A DNA stretch of 64,000 nucleotides from Corinectria fuckeliana (lineage: Eukaryota > Ascomycota > Sordariomycetes > Hypocreales > Nectriaceae), in the NCBI GenBank assembly GCA_019137255.1, contig WPDH01000114.1:186001-250000 (forward strand), read 5' to 3'. The notes below the pieces were generated by a model that saw only the letters and a program-made list of their open reading frames with translations, was not told the DNA's origin and ran no database searches. Each line of letters opens with the position of its first letter. The stretch's first letter is position 1. Position numbers and translations under genes: made by a program. This document shows positions 1 through 9,333 of the stretch, piece after piece.

Positions 1-459
1 AGACTTTAGCTGACAATAGCACCGATGATGGCCCAGTCCCTTTGGGAATCCAAAGTCTCGACCAATTTATACAATGTCAAGATCGAGAACCTCCACAAAG
101 ATGGCATGTTCCTTACATGAGGAACCCAAGGGTCGCCACGTTCGGTGACGATGAGCACTCCAACTTATAGGCCCCCAGCATGAAGGTGCATACTTCTTCT
201 GAGCTAGTCGCTCTCAATGAGAACGGGTTGCCCTCCTACCCGATAGGCGTTACACTCGACTGGATCGTCATCACCGGCCGGCACGGCAGTCTGTAATGGA
301 AGTGGCCAAAATCCGATGGAAGCAACAGCATATTGGTGAACAACGGGTATCGGAATTTCACGAATTGATCTAGTACGAAGTCAAACAGTTCCATCACCAA
401 ACCACCAACGCCGTGCAAATGCAAGCAACCGTGTAGGTTGCAGTGATCATGTCGCGGTT
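1..459. other. Left-edge non-coding sequence
   Basis: No reading frame here looks like a real protein; the longest is about 60 codons with no recognisable features. The right part should contain the 3'UTR of the minus-strand BUD23 gene. Nothing else is seen. Confidence 0.5.
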
Positions 460-1355
460 CTAAAATGCAATTCGTCGCTTTCGTCCCGTATACTTAGAGG
501 TGGATTTGACAACCTTGCCTTTCCTCTCCATTTGCTCCTTCTTTTTCACGATCCAGGCCTTGCTGCCCTTGTGTATCGTGGTGTTGTTGCTCTTGATTTG
601 CTTCCTAGCATCCATAACATTGACATCGTCCATGCCCTCGACCACGCCTGTGATGTCGCCACCCTTATTCTCAATAGAGCCACCTCCGACAGTCAGAACG
701 AGGTAAAGCTTGACGTTCTTCGTGCCGGGGTCATCCTCGAGGAGACCGGCGCCGAAGCCTGCCTTCACCGCGGCCTGGGTGATCATGTGCCGTTGCTGGT
801 CGTTTTTGGGGTAGAACTGGCAGACGGCTCGTCCACCTCGCTTCAGCGACGCGTACAGGCCATTGAAGAACCGAGTGAGTCGTCCAGCGGGGGAAGTATC
901 GCTCGTTTCCGCGCTGCAGAGCCATTGAATGGCGGAGATGCTAATGGCAGCGTCGAACGCGCCGGCACGGAACGGAACGCCTTGGCCAATGTCGGCTAGC
1001 ATGAGGTCACCCTCGACGTCTCTCTGCAAGGCAATATCAAGCATTGAAGGTGACACGTCCATGCCGATCCAGGTGTGAGGGCCGCCTTCTTCCGGGTCGA
1101 GTGACGAGAGGATCTCGCCAGACAGACCGCTTCCGCAGCCCACGTCGAGGATGAGAGACGGCGTCTTGAGGTCGAGGAGCTCCAGGGCTCGCCTGGTCAT
1201 TGAGGCCTGGATATTCTGGATTCGGGAACTCGTCGTGTACTTTCGGGCTTCGATATCGTCATAGTGAACGTCGGCCGCGCTGCATGGGTGTGAGCTAGAG
1301 GGGCATTTTGGTGGGGGGATTAAGTCGCATACAGGGTGTCCTCGGGGCGAGACAT
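460..1355 (-). CDS. BUD23: 18S rRNA (guanine-N7) methyltransferase Bud23
   Basis: Bud23, with Trm112, methylates N7 of a guanine in 18S rRNA and supports 40S subunit export from the nucleus. I read two exons: 1355-1333 (a 23-base coding exon) and 1279-460, split by a 53-base intron (1332-1280, GTATGC...GCAG). Joining them gives the N-terminus MSRPEDTLAADVHYDDIEAR, as expected for the family, and a 280-residue protein, close to the usual 275-281. The SAM-binding motif I reads LDVGCGSGLSG, followed by the acidic loop GMDVSPSML. The C-terminus is the basic Bud23 tail (KAWIVKKKEQMERKGKVV, ending GRKRRIAF). The open frame continues upstream of 1355 through the intron region to 1569, but that extension lacks family similarity and is rejected as coding. 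It is divergent from SVP26. Identification is firm; the intron rests on splice signals plus family fit. Confidence 0.93.
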
Positions 1356-1766
1356 GGTGACGGTTCCTTAGAGGAAAATTCGTGGGTAAATTCTGGTCTT
1401 TGCGTATGGTCTGCAATCGCCGGAATCTCAGTAGAACCCCGATATACACGTTATCGTCGTCCTTCGTCGTCAGTTTTGGTTCTTCAGGCAGGGATTCCGA
1501 CTTTTTCGTGAAGCGGAGTGTGTCCCTGTTATCGATAAGATCTAGACATCGGGACATCCACTGGGCCATGGAACGGAATAAGCCAAGTCCGGATTGAAAT
1601 TAGAGCGCAAACGAACGGCAAGCGCGGGTCCATCCCTGAACGTGTCCTTTGCTCGCAGAAATATCAGTCAGCTTTGTCCTTCTCCCCTTGCATCAACCTC
1701 CCTCGCAATGTGAAGAGCTATCTCCCACAGCGTTTGCGATCCTTTGCAACTGCAACAACTTCAACT
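1356..1766. promoter_or_regulatory. Divergent promoter region BUD23/SVP26
   Basis: 411 bases separate the two divergent start codons, so both promoters and 5'UTRs must lie here. A pyrimidine-rich stretch precedes the SVP26 start. No specific regulatory site could be identified by eye. Confidence 0.5.
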
Positions 1767-2450
1767 ATGTGGATTCTTCCTCTTGTCGGCTACGCTGGCG
1801 CTGTCATTGGCTTCTGCTTCCTGACACTAGCCATTGCCTCTGGTCTTTACTATCTGTCGGAGCTTGTCGAGGAGCACAGCGTTATCGCCAAGCGATTCCT
1901 GGCGCGCCTGATCTATGCCATCATCGCCATTCAGGCCGCACTTTGGATCGTCGATGGGTTTCCCTTCTGGGCTACGCTATTGGGCGTTGCCTCGCATGTC
2001 GTTTACTTGGGAAACATGAGACGCTTCCCTTACGTGAAGCTGTCGGATCCCCTGTTCATCCTCTCGTGCAGTACGTTTACATGCCAAGTTCAATACAGGA
2101 TCTTGCTAACTCCTATCCCAGTCCTGGTTCTCGTTAACCACTACGCGTGGTTCCGTCACTTCTCCCACACACAGACACAAGCGTACCAGAGGTCGTCTTA
2201 CTACGACCGCGTTGACGCGCCGACTTTTACGATGATCGCCTCGTACTTTGGACTCTGCGTGTGGCTGGTACCATTTGCATTATTCGTCAGCCTTTCTGCG
2301 GGAGACAATGTTCTCCCGACAATTGGCACCGAGCCATCTCGCGGCCTTGACGGCAAGAACAAACCTCAGGGTATGGTCAAGGCTGTCGTGGATTCAGTCC
2401 GAGGCGCAATTGGACAGATCGCCGGTGCTTCTTCGAGCCATGGACCTTGA
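1767..2450 (+). CDS. SVP26: Svp26/TEX261 family Golgi-ER membrane protein
   Basis: Svp26 (Tex261 in animals) is a polytopic membrane protein of the early secretory pathway that acts as a COPII cargo adaptor for type II membrane proteins such as mannosyltransferases. The start at 1767 gives MWILPLVGYAG, the usual N-terminus. Hydrophobic helices fall near residues 3-30, 45-80, 95-115 and 145-170. Exons are 1767-2070 and 2122-2450; the 51-base intron (GTACGT...CCCAG) restores a continuous FILSC-ILVLVNHYAWF core, giving 210 residues. The intron length is a multiple of three and contains no stop, so an unspliced message would encode 17 extra residues in frame. The tail after about residue 175 is low in conservation and polar. 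Confidence 0.9.
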   Translation: MWILPLVGYAGAVIGFCFLTLAIASGLYYLSELVEEHSVIAKRFLARLIYAIIAIQAALWIVDGFPFWATLLGVASHVVYLGNMRRFPYVKLSDPLFILSCSTFTCQVQYRILLTPIPVLVLVNHYAWFRHFSHTQTQAYQRSSYYDRVDAPTFTMIASYFGLCVWLVPFALFVSLSAGDNVLPTIGTEPSRGLDGKNKPQGMVKAVVDSVRGAIGQIAGASSSHGP

Positions 2451-3822
2451 ACACTTTTGATCGGGGAGTCCCCATTCAAACAAAATCAGTGCAGGGTCCG
2501 AGCCATGGCTTCGCGTCTCATTCGCTGGGCATCTAGACGTGAGCATCCACATTCACTTCTGGGTACGTTGCGCAAAATTTTCACAATGCCCAACACGCCC
2601 TTGCATGATGAACCTACCTCACGCTAGATTGTATTTGACAAGGAACTACATACCTTGCATGATTTCTTTTAAGAGTTTCCTGACATGATCCCAACCATTC
2701 TATTCTATGACCTGCCTTTCATTTCCAGAGACTGACTATGGTTATATACAGATTCCTAGTCCTGCAGGTCTTCAGGTACCCAGCTCACCCTCTGTTGCCG
2801 GCGATGTTTAGCAAACAAGAGATTACTCCCTCGAAAAGCAAAATGTTTGGAGTCTATCGTTGGGGTTAATAATTTTGGCATGGGTATTGGCATTAGTATC
2901 TTGGCTTTGGCCATGTGTCATCTTACCTTGTGATGGCTTTCTAGGGCTTGGGCTGTGCTCATTTTGCACTTCCCTGATGAGCAGCTGTGCTGGACTGAGT
3001 GCCGGATTGGCCGGGAGAGGCCACCTGTATCGGGGGCCCAAGAGCTACCGTGGAGAGACTGTGCCATGGCATTTCGTCTTGATCCTCGCCTAGCCATGCA
3101 TTGAGCCTGTCGGAATAGTCTCTGGATTGATGCTTAAAGGCACATTTGAGGGTTTCGCGGGGGACTTGGACGAAATGAGGGTCTGTCATGGCGAACTATT
3201 TGGAAGGCACGCGGTCTGGGACTATCTCGTAGCTCGTTCCAATGAGGCAGAGCTGTCTTATATATCAACAGAAATTAGTGGCCTCGTATGTTCTGAGGCT
3301 GAAGTGATTAAGCTGGCTTCCTTCAGGTTATCCCAACCGCCCTTTTAATGTTGTTCTTTTGCTCATGGCATCTACAGCTGTTTTTGCGATGGGACATGAT
3401 TTTGTGAGTTGCTTCACCGGAGAGGAGCGGCGTCTCGCGTGGGGATGCAGCGGCTTTGGATATAGGGCGTGGCGCGACAGAGCATGGACAACGCGCTGCA
3501 AGAAGTCACATTGTTCTCAGGGCGTCGCTAACTTGAAGGATCTGGCTATGACCTCGCAGGAAAGTTACTGTTGGCTACCGTCTTGTGTAACAGGGTGGGC
3601 AGCAGAAGGGCAGCTCAAAAGATCAATGTCATTTAACATGCACCTTGGGCAAAAGTACAACTTCGGCCATCATACAAGGGTGCTGACCTCCCGCCCTGCG
3701 GCCAAGACAACCTGCCCTATTCGTCCTTTTGCGCGAGACAATTCCATCGCTCCTTGTCCCGTATCGTCAATTTGGGGTTATCCGCCTTGCAGCGCCCGCA
3801 ACCTCACTCCACGCCAACGCCT
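2451..3822. other. Intergenic, no supported gene
   Basis: The region between SVP26 and the convergent mitochondrial-type gene holds only short frames (at most about 170 codons) without domain features. The SVP26 3'UTR is expected at the left. Nothing else is seen. Confidence 0.5.
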
Positions 3823-4212
3823 TCACTGCCGCTTCCAAAAGTTCTTGTCCACTTTGTCGTTGGGAGCCTGAGCGGCGCGGTCGTGCTTCTCGTCGAAGGA
3901 CTTGTTGTGCTCGTCCACCTCGCGCTTCTGCTCCTCCGTCAGAGTGGCCGTCTGCGAGTCGCCGGGGATGCTCTGGTTGGTGATCTTGGGCTGCGGCGCC
4001 GCGTTCTTGGAGCTGCTCTCCAGAGGCTCGCCCCCGCCCGTGCGACCCTTGGCGGCGCCTGCTGCGAGGCCGTCAATGGCGTTGGCGTCGGCGTCGGCGT
4101 CGTCGTTTCCTTGTTGCAGGTGCCGAGCGCTGGTTGTGAATGGTCTAGGGCGAGCGGCGCAGGTGATGCGTGCGGCGGAGCGCATCGTGGCGATGGATCG
4201 TGCAGCCGACAT
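3823..4212 (-). CDS. Small predicted mitochondrial protein, unknown function
   Basis: An intronless 129-residue protein. The first 34 residues carry many Arg, Ala and Ser and no acids, with the block RPFTTSARHLQQ, a typical fungal mitochondrial presequence and processing region. An Asp/Ala run (residues about 37-46, encoded by a GGCGTC-type triplet repeat on the plus strand) follows. The remainder is hydrophilic, with a charged helix (EEQKREVDEHNKSFDEKHDR) and the terminal KVDKNFWKRQ. Such C-termini ending in FW occur in small mitochondrial proteins of filamentous fungi whose role is not established. I do not recognise a named family. The start at 4212 is preferred over the internal Met at residue 10 because it gives the full presequence. 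Confidence 0.72.
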   Translation of the reverse strand: MSAARSIATMRSAARITCAARPRPFTTSARHLQQGNDDADADANAIDGLAAGAAKGRTGGGEPLESSSKNAAPQPKITNQSIPGDSQTATLTEEQKREVDEHNKSFDEKHDRAAQAPNDKVDKNFWKRQ

Positions 4213-5270
4213 GTTTTGATGTTTAGGAGGTTGGTGTTTGGGTTAGGATGATTGATCTTGAGCTTGTTCCGCCCGTCTGAACCTTTTTAAATGACACGGC
4301 GCGTTTAACGTTGGCAGTGGACGTTGTACGTGCCGCCTCCAGATTCGGGGCAGGTGACGTCAAAGCCGATGACATCACCGACGAAGCTTGGGGAGATCGC
4401 GATCCATTTGCCATCCCCCATCTGTCTCACATTGGGATACGGTAGCCGAAGAACCTTGGCGCTCCATCAATCTCTCGTAGATCTCAGCAGCCTTGGCGTT
4501 TGCCAGCCTCCAAAACCGGGGGCCTCCTTCGCCAGGTCATTATAGCAGAAGGATAAATAACAGTTGGTTTGCAGGAAGCATAGCCCTAACGCTGGCTACA
4601 GCATCTGGGGCAGGTACTTCTCAGACACGATGAACCATTCCGAGTGGACTGCGGGTACAAATCAAGTGACGCCATCTAGCGGAGGATGACGATACATCAG
4701 CGGTGTTGAACAAACTCGCCCACTGTAAGACAATAGCCATTAGAGGCTCAAAGGCGCAGCTGGGCCAAGCCAATCTCCTAGTAGAGATTTGAATTAACTA
4801 CTAGGTATAACATCCAAGTTTCCCTTGGGCAATCGCATATGACCTCGATCGTGATGAGTCGTACTGTTGATCTCGCAACCGGAATCTCACCGTGCCGCAG
4901 ATCAGCGACAACATCTGCCGACGGTGCCTGTACGAGCCGCAAGATCCTGCAGTCACATGGCTATTTTAACTCCATCAAGACTAGAGACGGCGTTGTGCAA
5001 CCAAGCCCACCAGTATGAGGGGATCTCCGCCCGTCAATCTCGCTGGTCCATAAGCGGGCCGAGGGCACCTTATAGGTCTAACAGGAGGATCAAGAATGGG
5101 TCGGAAGCGCATTTTCCTGAGGTTCCGGATAGCTATCTGTAGGAAGGCAGTGTCAATTGACAAGCTTCCAAGGAGATTGAGGGGCTGTATCGGGGACTAC
5201 CTGTTTTATCACCGTCTTCTCTGTCTGTAAGATAAACCTCCCACTATACAACTGTTTATGAAGCAGCGTC
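4213..5270. other. Intergenic, no supported gene
   Basis: Promoter of the minus-strand mitochondrial-type gene lies at the left. Frames here are under 95 codons and featureless. Nothing else is seen. Confidence 0.45.
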
Positions 5271-5935
5271 ATGGAAAACAAAGGGATACTCGAGGAAGAA
5301 GAGACATACGATGTTCTCATCGTCGGGGTCGGTACCTGCGGCCTCTCCATCGCCGCCCGACTCCGCGAGCACACCCCCGCCGCACTCTTCAATCACAGAC
5401 GAGGAACAACGCAGATATCACTAGACAGGCAAGTACGGCAAGGGCGTGACGCTGAAGCATGTCAAGAGCGGCAAGATATCCAACGGGTGGACGGCCCGGC
5501 TCGAGTTCAGGATGATGGTCCTGGGTGCTACCGAGGGCAGCTGGAACAAGCTGTTCAAGGTGTACGACATCTCACACTTGCGGAGCCCGATGCTGTGGCA
5601 CGTTGATCCGCGTGATCGGGACGCGCTCCTCTCGCATGCCTAGTCGAACGAGCGCGAGGACGAGCTGGTCGAGATCTGGAACTCTGGTGACAAGGAAATC
5701 AGCAAGCACGCCAGGAAAAGGTCCAGGGGGCATCGTGCCTAGAAATGGCGGAAAGTGAGTCCTCCCGTTGTGAACAAAGCGGCCCTGGGGCTTGCTGGCC
5801 GTCGGCCCGGCCAAGGTCCCCCGGATCCCATCGATACCGGCTGCGGAGTGGATGCCCCAGGCCTGTCACAGCATGCACATCGAGCGCTTCCCGGACCTCG
5901 TCGTTCAAGAAAGAATCAAGGCTTCATTGACTGTT
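5271..5935 (+). pseudogene. Remnant of FAD-dependent oxidoreductase/monooxygenase
   Basis: The start reads MENKGILEEEETYDVLIVG and continues VGTCGLSIAARLRE, the Rossmann FAD-binding N-terminus (GxGxxG-like; the first Gly region reads GVGTCG) of fungal flavin oxidoreductases related to L-ornithine N5-monooxygenase-like proteins. Similarity then jumps frame near 5391-5394 (TDEEQRRYH), meets a TAG at 5422-5424 where the family has Trp, and resumes as GKGVTLKHVKSGKISNGW and the block through HVDPRDRDALLSHA. A second TAG stands at 5641-5643 and a third near 5740. After an apparent internal deletion the motif LAVGPAKVPRIPSIP and PQACHSMHIERFP reappear in a third frame from about 5790. Similarity stops near 5935, so the C-terminal half is absent. 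Several independent lesions make sequencing error an unlikely full explanation. Confidence 0.8.
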
Positions 5936-6243
5936 TCTGTGGGAGCACCTTTCGGAGAGACGAAGATGACTTACACGCGCCCTCTAATGGACTCCGGACC
6001 CTTGCTGGTCCTATCTAATCCTTACAAGGCCATTCGTTTGCTCGGACTTGCCCCACATGCCCGCTACGGGGCCGGAGCTCGGCACAGCCCAGTCAGCTCA
6101 GCCCCTCAGGCTCCATGATCCATCTTCCAGGCTCTCGAAACATGGGGAAGCTGTCGACAGCTTCTTCTCTACCTGAGCTTGAGCTCTCATCTTCTTCTTC
6201 AATCTCCACCCGTCAATGACTGCGCCCTGACCAGAAAGCCTCC
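5936..6243. promoter_or_regulatory. Promoter region of the Zn2Cys6 gene
   Basis: Sequence between the oxidoreductase remnant and the regulator start. It contains CT-rich tracts just upstream of 6244, common near fungal transcription starts. No defined site was recognised. Confidence 0.35.
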
Positions 6244-7794
6244 ATGGCTCGCGCAGGCACCCAGAAGGTCCGCACAGGCTGCGCTACGTGCAAGTACGCG
6301 GACCATGATCAAACCATCGCGCTTCACCAATCGCCATGCTCGCTAACATGCGCCCAGGGTACGCAAGGTCAAGTGCGACGAGACGTGGCCGCAGTGTCTG
6401 AGGTGCAAGAACACAGGCCGCACCTGCGACGGCTATCGAGCGCCCCCTACCGGCTCGCTGTCCTGGGACGTCCTGCTTCGGCCGCCGCCGTCAGCGACTC
6501 CGGCGTGCGACCTCGCGGAGCTGCGAAGCCTGGCGTTCTTCCACCAGGTCGTGGCTCCGGTCCTCTCGGGCCCCTACGACTCGTCCTTCTGGACCCATCT
6601 TGTCGCGCAGGCGACGCATCACGAGCTGGCGGCGCGTCACGCCGTGCTGGCCATCAGCTCGTTTTTCGAGGGCTTTTCTGCTGCGACTTGCCGAACTAGG
6701 GACAATCCGTTTGCGATCCGCCATTACAACCAGGCCATAAAGCGCGTCGTCACGTCGCAGGTCCAAGGCATCGATGACGTCCTGGTCGTCTGCATCCTGT
6801 TCGTCTGCATCGAGTTCCTCCGCGGCGACGAAAAGGCCGCCATCAGCCACACGCGGCATGGCGTCCGGGTCCTCAGCACGGCTCGGAGCAACTCCAAGCT
6901 CGCGCCGTGTTTTGCCACATGAGCCTCTTTCCTCTGTTCTTCGGCGGCACCATCGCCGACGTCCCCGTCCTGACGGATCACGGCCCCGAGACGGCGGGGA
7001 CGTTCCAGAGCATCATCCAAGCACAGCACGCTCTCGATTCTCTCGCCGCCCGCGCGGTGCGCCTTATCCGCATGGGCGAAAACTACTCGATGGGTGTGTC
7101 TCCGGAAGAAGGCCTCACAACGGCCATGTTGGATGAGCAACGCTGTCTCGGGGCATCGTTCGAACGCTGGGGGGGAACGTTCGCCAGGTTTCAGGCAACG
7201 CGGTCGTCGGATGCCTGCAAAGAAACGGCATCCCTGGCCCTCAAGATGCGATGGCTTGTTAGCAAGGTATGGGTACGCATCTGCCTCAAGAGCAGTGAGA
7301 CGGCGTACGACGATGCCGAGCTGGAGTTTGAGAGCATCGTGGAAATGGCCCGCTGTGCCCTGGCCAACAGCCCGCCAAAGCCGGTCCACGGTCCCAAGAA
7401 GTTCATGTTCGACATGGGATTCAGCCCCCTGCTGCATTTCGTAGTCATCAAGTGCCGCTTCCTGCACCTCCGCGTCGCCGCCCTGTCGCTGATGAAGGCG
7501 CTGTCGTGCCCGAGGGAGTCTTTGTGGAATGCCATGACGATGGTCGTCGTCGGAACGAGGTTGATCGAGGTGGAGCACGGGATTGAACTCGGGTCTGATG
7601 AGGTAGAGGGCAACTTCGAAGACGCAAGTCTACCGCCAGAGGAGAATCGAGCCCGGGGTTATTCCCTTGAGGAGGCGCAAGAGATCCTCAGTGACGACGG
7701 AGTGCCGACGCGACGGAGATGCATGAACATCCTGTGGCCGAGCGCCGGGGGTGGCATTGAGACGCAGCGCGAATGGGTCACGGTAGACTTCTGA
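6244..7794 (+). CDS. Zn2Cys6 transcription factor, apparently frameshifted
   Basis: Exon 1 (6244-6293) encodes MARAGTQKVRTGCATC plus part of a Lys codon. A 64-base intron (6294-6357, GTACGC...CCCAG) interrupts the zinc cluster, a common position. Exon 2 continues VRKVKCDETWPQC-LRCKNTGRTC, giving C-x2-C-x6-C-x6-C-x2-C-x6-C, the binuclear DNA-binding motif. The fungal-specific regulatory region follows (from about LAELRSLAFFHQVVAPVLSG). At 6902-6913 the frame ends (...SNSKLAPCFAT then stop) while similarity resumes one frame over (VFCHMSLFPLFFGG) and runs to 7794. This fits a single lost base near 6905. No plausible intron spans the join. The gene is either recently inactivated or carries a sequence error. 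Its place beside a dead oxidoreductase suggests a decaying metabolic locus, but the target is unknown. Confidence 0.82.
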
Positions 7795-8044
7795 GCTCCA
7801 AACGAGGGGATTTAAGAATAGAAGAAGGGCTGCACAGCCGCGAGACTGGGGCATTTCCGAGAGGATCAGCGCTGTTGCAGGGGAACTTGTTAGTCGCGTA
7901 GGGCTGAGAGCATCGCCCTGGTCTCAATCGCACGAAGCTGACTGGCCTGCTCGGACTCTGAAGGACTGAGCCTCGCGCGTGGCATCTCGGACTTGTTAGT
8001 GGTGCAGGCAAGAATGCGACATGGAGTAAGACTCGGGTTGAGGA

Positions 8045-8050
8045 TATAAA
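8045..8050 (+). promoter_or_regulatory. TATAAA box candidate
   Basis: TATAAA lies 94 bases before the ATG at 8144 of the small secreted-protein gene. The rest of the 7795-8143 interval shows nothing further. Confidence 0.4.
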
Positions 8051-8143
8051 CCATGGCTTCAGTCGCCTCTTCCATTCTGTAACTAGCATTCATTACCAGT
8101 CATTCCGTCCATTCCATCCGTATCATCGCCTCGGTTGCTCAAA

Positions 8144-8545
8144 ATGCGTCTCAACCCCCCAACCCTGTTCCTCCAGCTCCTCTTCGCCTCCACCAGCCTA
8201 TGTCTGGCGATCCCTTCCACCACGCATTCGCCCGCCCCAACGTCTCGGACAGACCTCTCCAAGCGTCAACCCACGACATCAACGGAAGCCAAACCCACCG
8301 CGGCGCCCACCGGATACTTCACCACCACCGAGTACATCGTCATCGACGGCGTCACGGACAGCCACGTCACCGTCCCGGCCAAGACCGTCGCCGTCGCCCT
8401 GCCGACCTGCGTCCAGACCCTCGAGCCCGACGCCGACGGCTTCCTGCCCCCGGGCACCTGCAACGCCATCTGGAACTACCGCCCCAGCTTCGCCGCCGCC
8501 TTGGTCTTTGCCGCGCTGTGGAGTTGGGTGCAGCCTCGGGCCTGA
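8144..8545 (+). CDS. Small secreted, possibly GPI-anchored protein
   Basis: A 133-residue intronless protein starting MRLNPPTLFLQLLFASTSLCLAI..., with a clear signal peptide (hydrophobic residues about 7-22) and likely cleavage after Ala. A Ser/Thr/Pro-rich stretch with a dibasic KR (residues about 40-41) follows, as in propeptide-containing secreted proteins. The middle holds a TTTEYIVIDGV segment and two cysteines (LPTCVQTLE and PPGTCNAIWNY). The end is a hydrophobic stretch (SFAAALVFAALWSWV) followed by only QPRA, which fits either a GPI-attachment signal or a C-terminal membrane anchor. I do not recognise a named family. It may be a cell-wall or effector-like protein; function is unknown. 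Confidence 0.72.
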   Translation: MRLNPPTLFLQLLFASTSLCLAIPSTTHSPAPTSRTDLSKRQPTTSTEAKPTAAPTGYFTTTEYIVIDGVTDSHVTVPAKTVAVALPTCVQTLEPDADGFLPPGTCNAIWNYRPSFAAALVFAALWSWVQPRA

Positions 8546-9333
8546 GTCTAATAAATGCCAATTCCCATGTTCCACCCCTACCCGCCTTGGATTTAATAAC
8601 ATGGGAAGTCTATTAGATTTTGTTTACGCATCCACCGGGCTTCAAAGGGTTGATTCCTTGAACAAGGCCACGAGTGACGTTGCCTTAGTATCCCCGGGCA
8701 TAGCGTTCAAAGGTATATGTCCAGAATCTGTAATAGTTCACGAAAAGCAGCTCTGTGGAAATTCAGATATCGACTAATAAGCTGAAGATAACAAAACCCA
8801 TCAAGGGGCTTCAAACAAAGTTTGCTCTTCCCCTCGCCAAATCCCTGGTTCTTGTATCCGCCTAGACGTATCAAGACTCGCGTGTGAAAAGTCACCGTCT
8901 TCCAGGGATCCGTAAAGGAGAACCGCTGTCTCCTCCTATTTTAGATATCGTTACAAGCTCTAGCAAACAAATCTCGGGTTCAATTTGCGTCCCTTCAAGA
9001 CGAGCAAGCTTGCTTTGAGCAACATGAACACGGCTCCCGGCCCCGCCTCGAGCCCTGGGTCTGTGCAACCGAGCACCACCGAGCGAATACAGCGTAAAAC
9101 TCCACAGTTCAGCCTGGAGGCATGTTGAGATGCCATCACGAGACGGTTACTGAGCGCACTTCTCTTGGACGAAGCTCGGCTCAAATGACTTCTCTCTCAA
9201 GCTGAAAAGGTAGGAATGACGAGGCGAAATGTTGTTTCAAAGGCTCCTCCGTATCCACCTCTACGCTATGTCGTTTCTGGTTGGGGCGACCACGTCTCCT
9301 CGGAAGGGGGACTGAACGCTCCGGTTGTGCGTT
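8546..9333. other. Intergenic, no supported gene
   Basis: 3' ends of the flanking convergent genes lie here. Frames are shorter than 90 codons and unremarkable. Nothing else is seen. Confidence 0.45.
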
